From Burkholderiaceae bacterium (GTDB lineage Bacteria > Pseudomonadota > Gammaproteobacteria > Burkholderiales > Burkholderiaceae), in NCBI GenBank assembly GCA_022701965.1, contig JAKONL010000134.1:1-5383 (forward strand): a stretch of 5,383 bases of DNA. The letters run 5' to 3'. Below the pieces are notes generated by a model. The model searched no databases. It worked only from the letters and a program-made list of their open reading frames with translations, and had not been told where the DNA came from. This document shows positions 4,834 to 5,383 of this stretch, piece by piece (position 1 is the first letter of the stretch; every line of letters starts with the position of its first letter). The translations under genes and the position numbers were made by a program.

Positions 4834-5383
4834 TCAGGTGCGGGGCGCCTCGCAGAGATGGTCGATCAGCAGCCGCACGTGGCGCGGTACCGCGCTGGCG
4901 TCGCGCAGGCCGATCAGCAGCCGCCGCGACGCCCACGCATCGTCGAGGGCGATCTGCCGCAGGTTCATCGAACGCAGGTGCGGCTGGACCGCGGCTCTCG
5001 GCAGGACCGCCACGCCCAGACCCGCGGCGACCATCTGGCACATCGCGTCGAAACTGCGCACCTGCAGGCGCAGCTTCAGGCTGCGCCCGAGCAACTGGGT
5101 CTCGGCCTGCAGGCGGGTGGCGAGGGACGTGCCTTTCGCAAGACTGACGAAGTCGTAGTCGACGGCCTCCTCGAAGCGGATCGTGCGCCGCCGCGCGAGC
5201 GGATGGCCCTTGGGCACGACGAGCACCAGGCGATCCTCCCGGTAGTTCATCAGGTGCAGTCCGAAGGCCGGCGTGCGGTCCGCGAAGATGCCGAAATCGG
5301 CGCGGCTGTCGAGCACCGCCATCACCACCTCGCCGCTGTCCTTTTCCTCGAGCTCGATCCGGATGCCGGGGTTCGCGCGCACG
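4834..5383 (-). CDS. LysR family transcriptional regulator, N-terminus off window
   Basis: The 182 complete codons present encode most of the C-terminal effector-binding domain of a LysR-type regulator; the winged helix-turn-helix lies beyond the right edge. Typical features are ANPGIRIELEE, then SGEVVMAVLDSRADFGIF, the hinge-region YREDRLVLVVPKGHPLARRR, and VRSFDAMCQMVAAGLGVAVLPRAAV. The domain is intact to its stop. A GTG at 5382 aligns with the interior of the family, at roughly residue 115-120 of about 300, and should not be read as the start. The gene points in the same direction as the CoA-transferase gene, with a 107-bp gap, rather than the commoner divergent layout. Local regulation of the transferase-lyase-binding protein genes in response to their substrate or its CoA product is a reasonable inference. 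The inducer cannot be told from sequence. Confidence 0.94.
   Translation of the reverse strand, partial: VRANPGIRIELEEKDSGEVVMAVLDSRADFGIFADRTPAFGLHLMNYREDRLVLVVPKGHPLARRRTIRFEEAVDYDFVSLAKGTSLATRLQAETQLLGRSLKLRLQVRSFDAMCQMVAAGLGVAVLPRAAVQPHLRSMNLRQIALDDAWASRRLLIGLRDASAVPRHVRLLIDHLCEAPRT

Noticed and set aside
4834..5382. A complete short LysR effector-domain protein starting at the GTG at 5382
   Set aside because: The frame is open to the window edge, and the first residues match the middle of LysR effector domains, so this is a truncated view of a full-length regulator.

Overview
The window is a GC-rich stretch in which every convincing gene lies on the minus strand, so transcription runs from right to left. 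The gene set suggests a betaproteobacterium of the order Burkholderiales (Bordetella, Achromobacter, Variovorax or Cupriavidus type). The pointers are an orphan tripartite-tricarboxylate (Bug/TctC) binding protein, a CaiB/BaiF CoA-transferase paired with an HMG-CoA-lyase-type enzyme under a LysR regulator, and a DUF2076 protein. This placement is inferred from gene content, not from a marker gene.

In transcription order: (1) 5383-4834, the effector domain of a LysR-type regulator whose DNA-binding N-terminus lies beyond the right edge. (2) 4833-4727, a 107-bp gap with two inverted repeats, one of which contains a T-N11-A LysR-box pattern, and a CATAAT hexamer 5 nt before the next start codon. 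(3) 4726-3509, a CaiB/BaiF family CoA-transferase. (4) 3512-2532, an HMG-CoA-lyase family enzyme overlapping gene 3 by ATGA. (5) 2485-1499, a periplasmic Bug/TctC solute-binding protein with a GTG start. (6) 1409-582, a DUF2076 protein with a Gly/Asn repeat and an acidic tail. (7) 555-523, a good intrinsic terminator. (8) 390-1, the N-terminal 130 residues of a [2Fe-2S] subunit of a molybdenum hydroxylase resembling PaoA/YagT, cut by the left edge.

Genes 3-5 make a plausible small catabolic unit. A periplasmic protein captures a carboxylate, the transferase converts it to its CoA thioester, and the lyase cleaves that thioester by a retro-Claisen reaction to acetyl-CoA plus a keto acid. The LysR protein is the obvious candidate regulator. 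The substrate cannot be read from the sequence. Citramalate, 3-hydroxy-3-methylglutarate or a similar branched hydroxy-dicarboxylate is the most natural guess. The DUF2076 gene follows after 89 bp with its own Shine-Dalgarno sequence and may or may not share the transcript. The molybdenum-hydroxylase gene beyond the terminator looks like the first gene of a separate operon. I saw no mobile element, RNA gene or CRISPR array. The long open frames on the plus strand are GC-driven shadows. Nothing here amounts to a clearly new system; the most open questions are the substrate of the transferase-lyase pair and the regulatory gap at 4727-4833.
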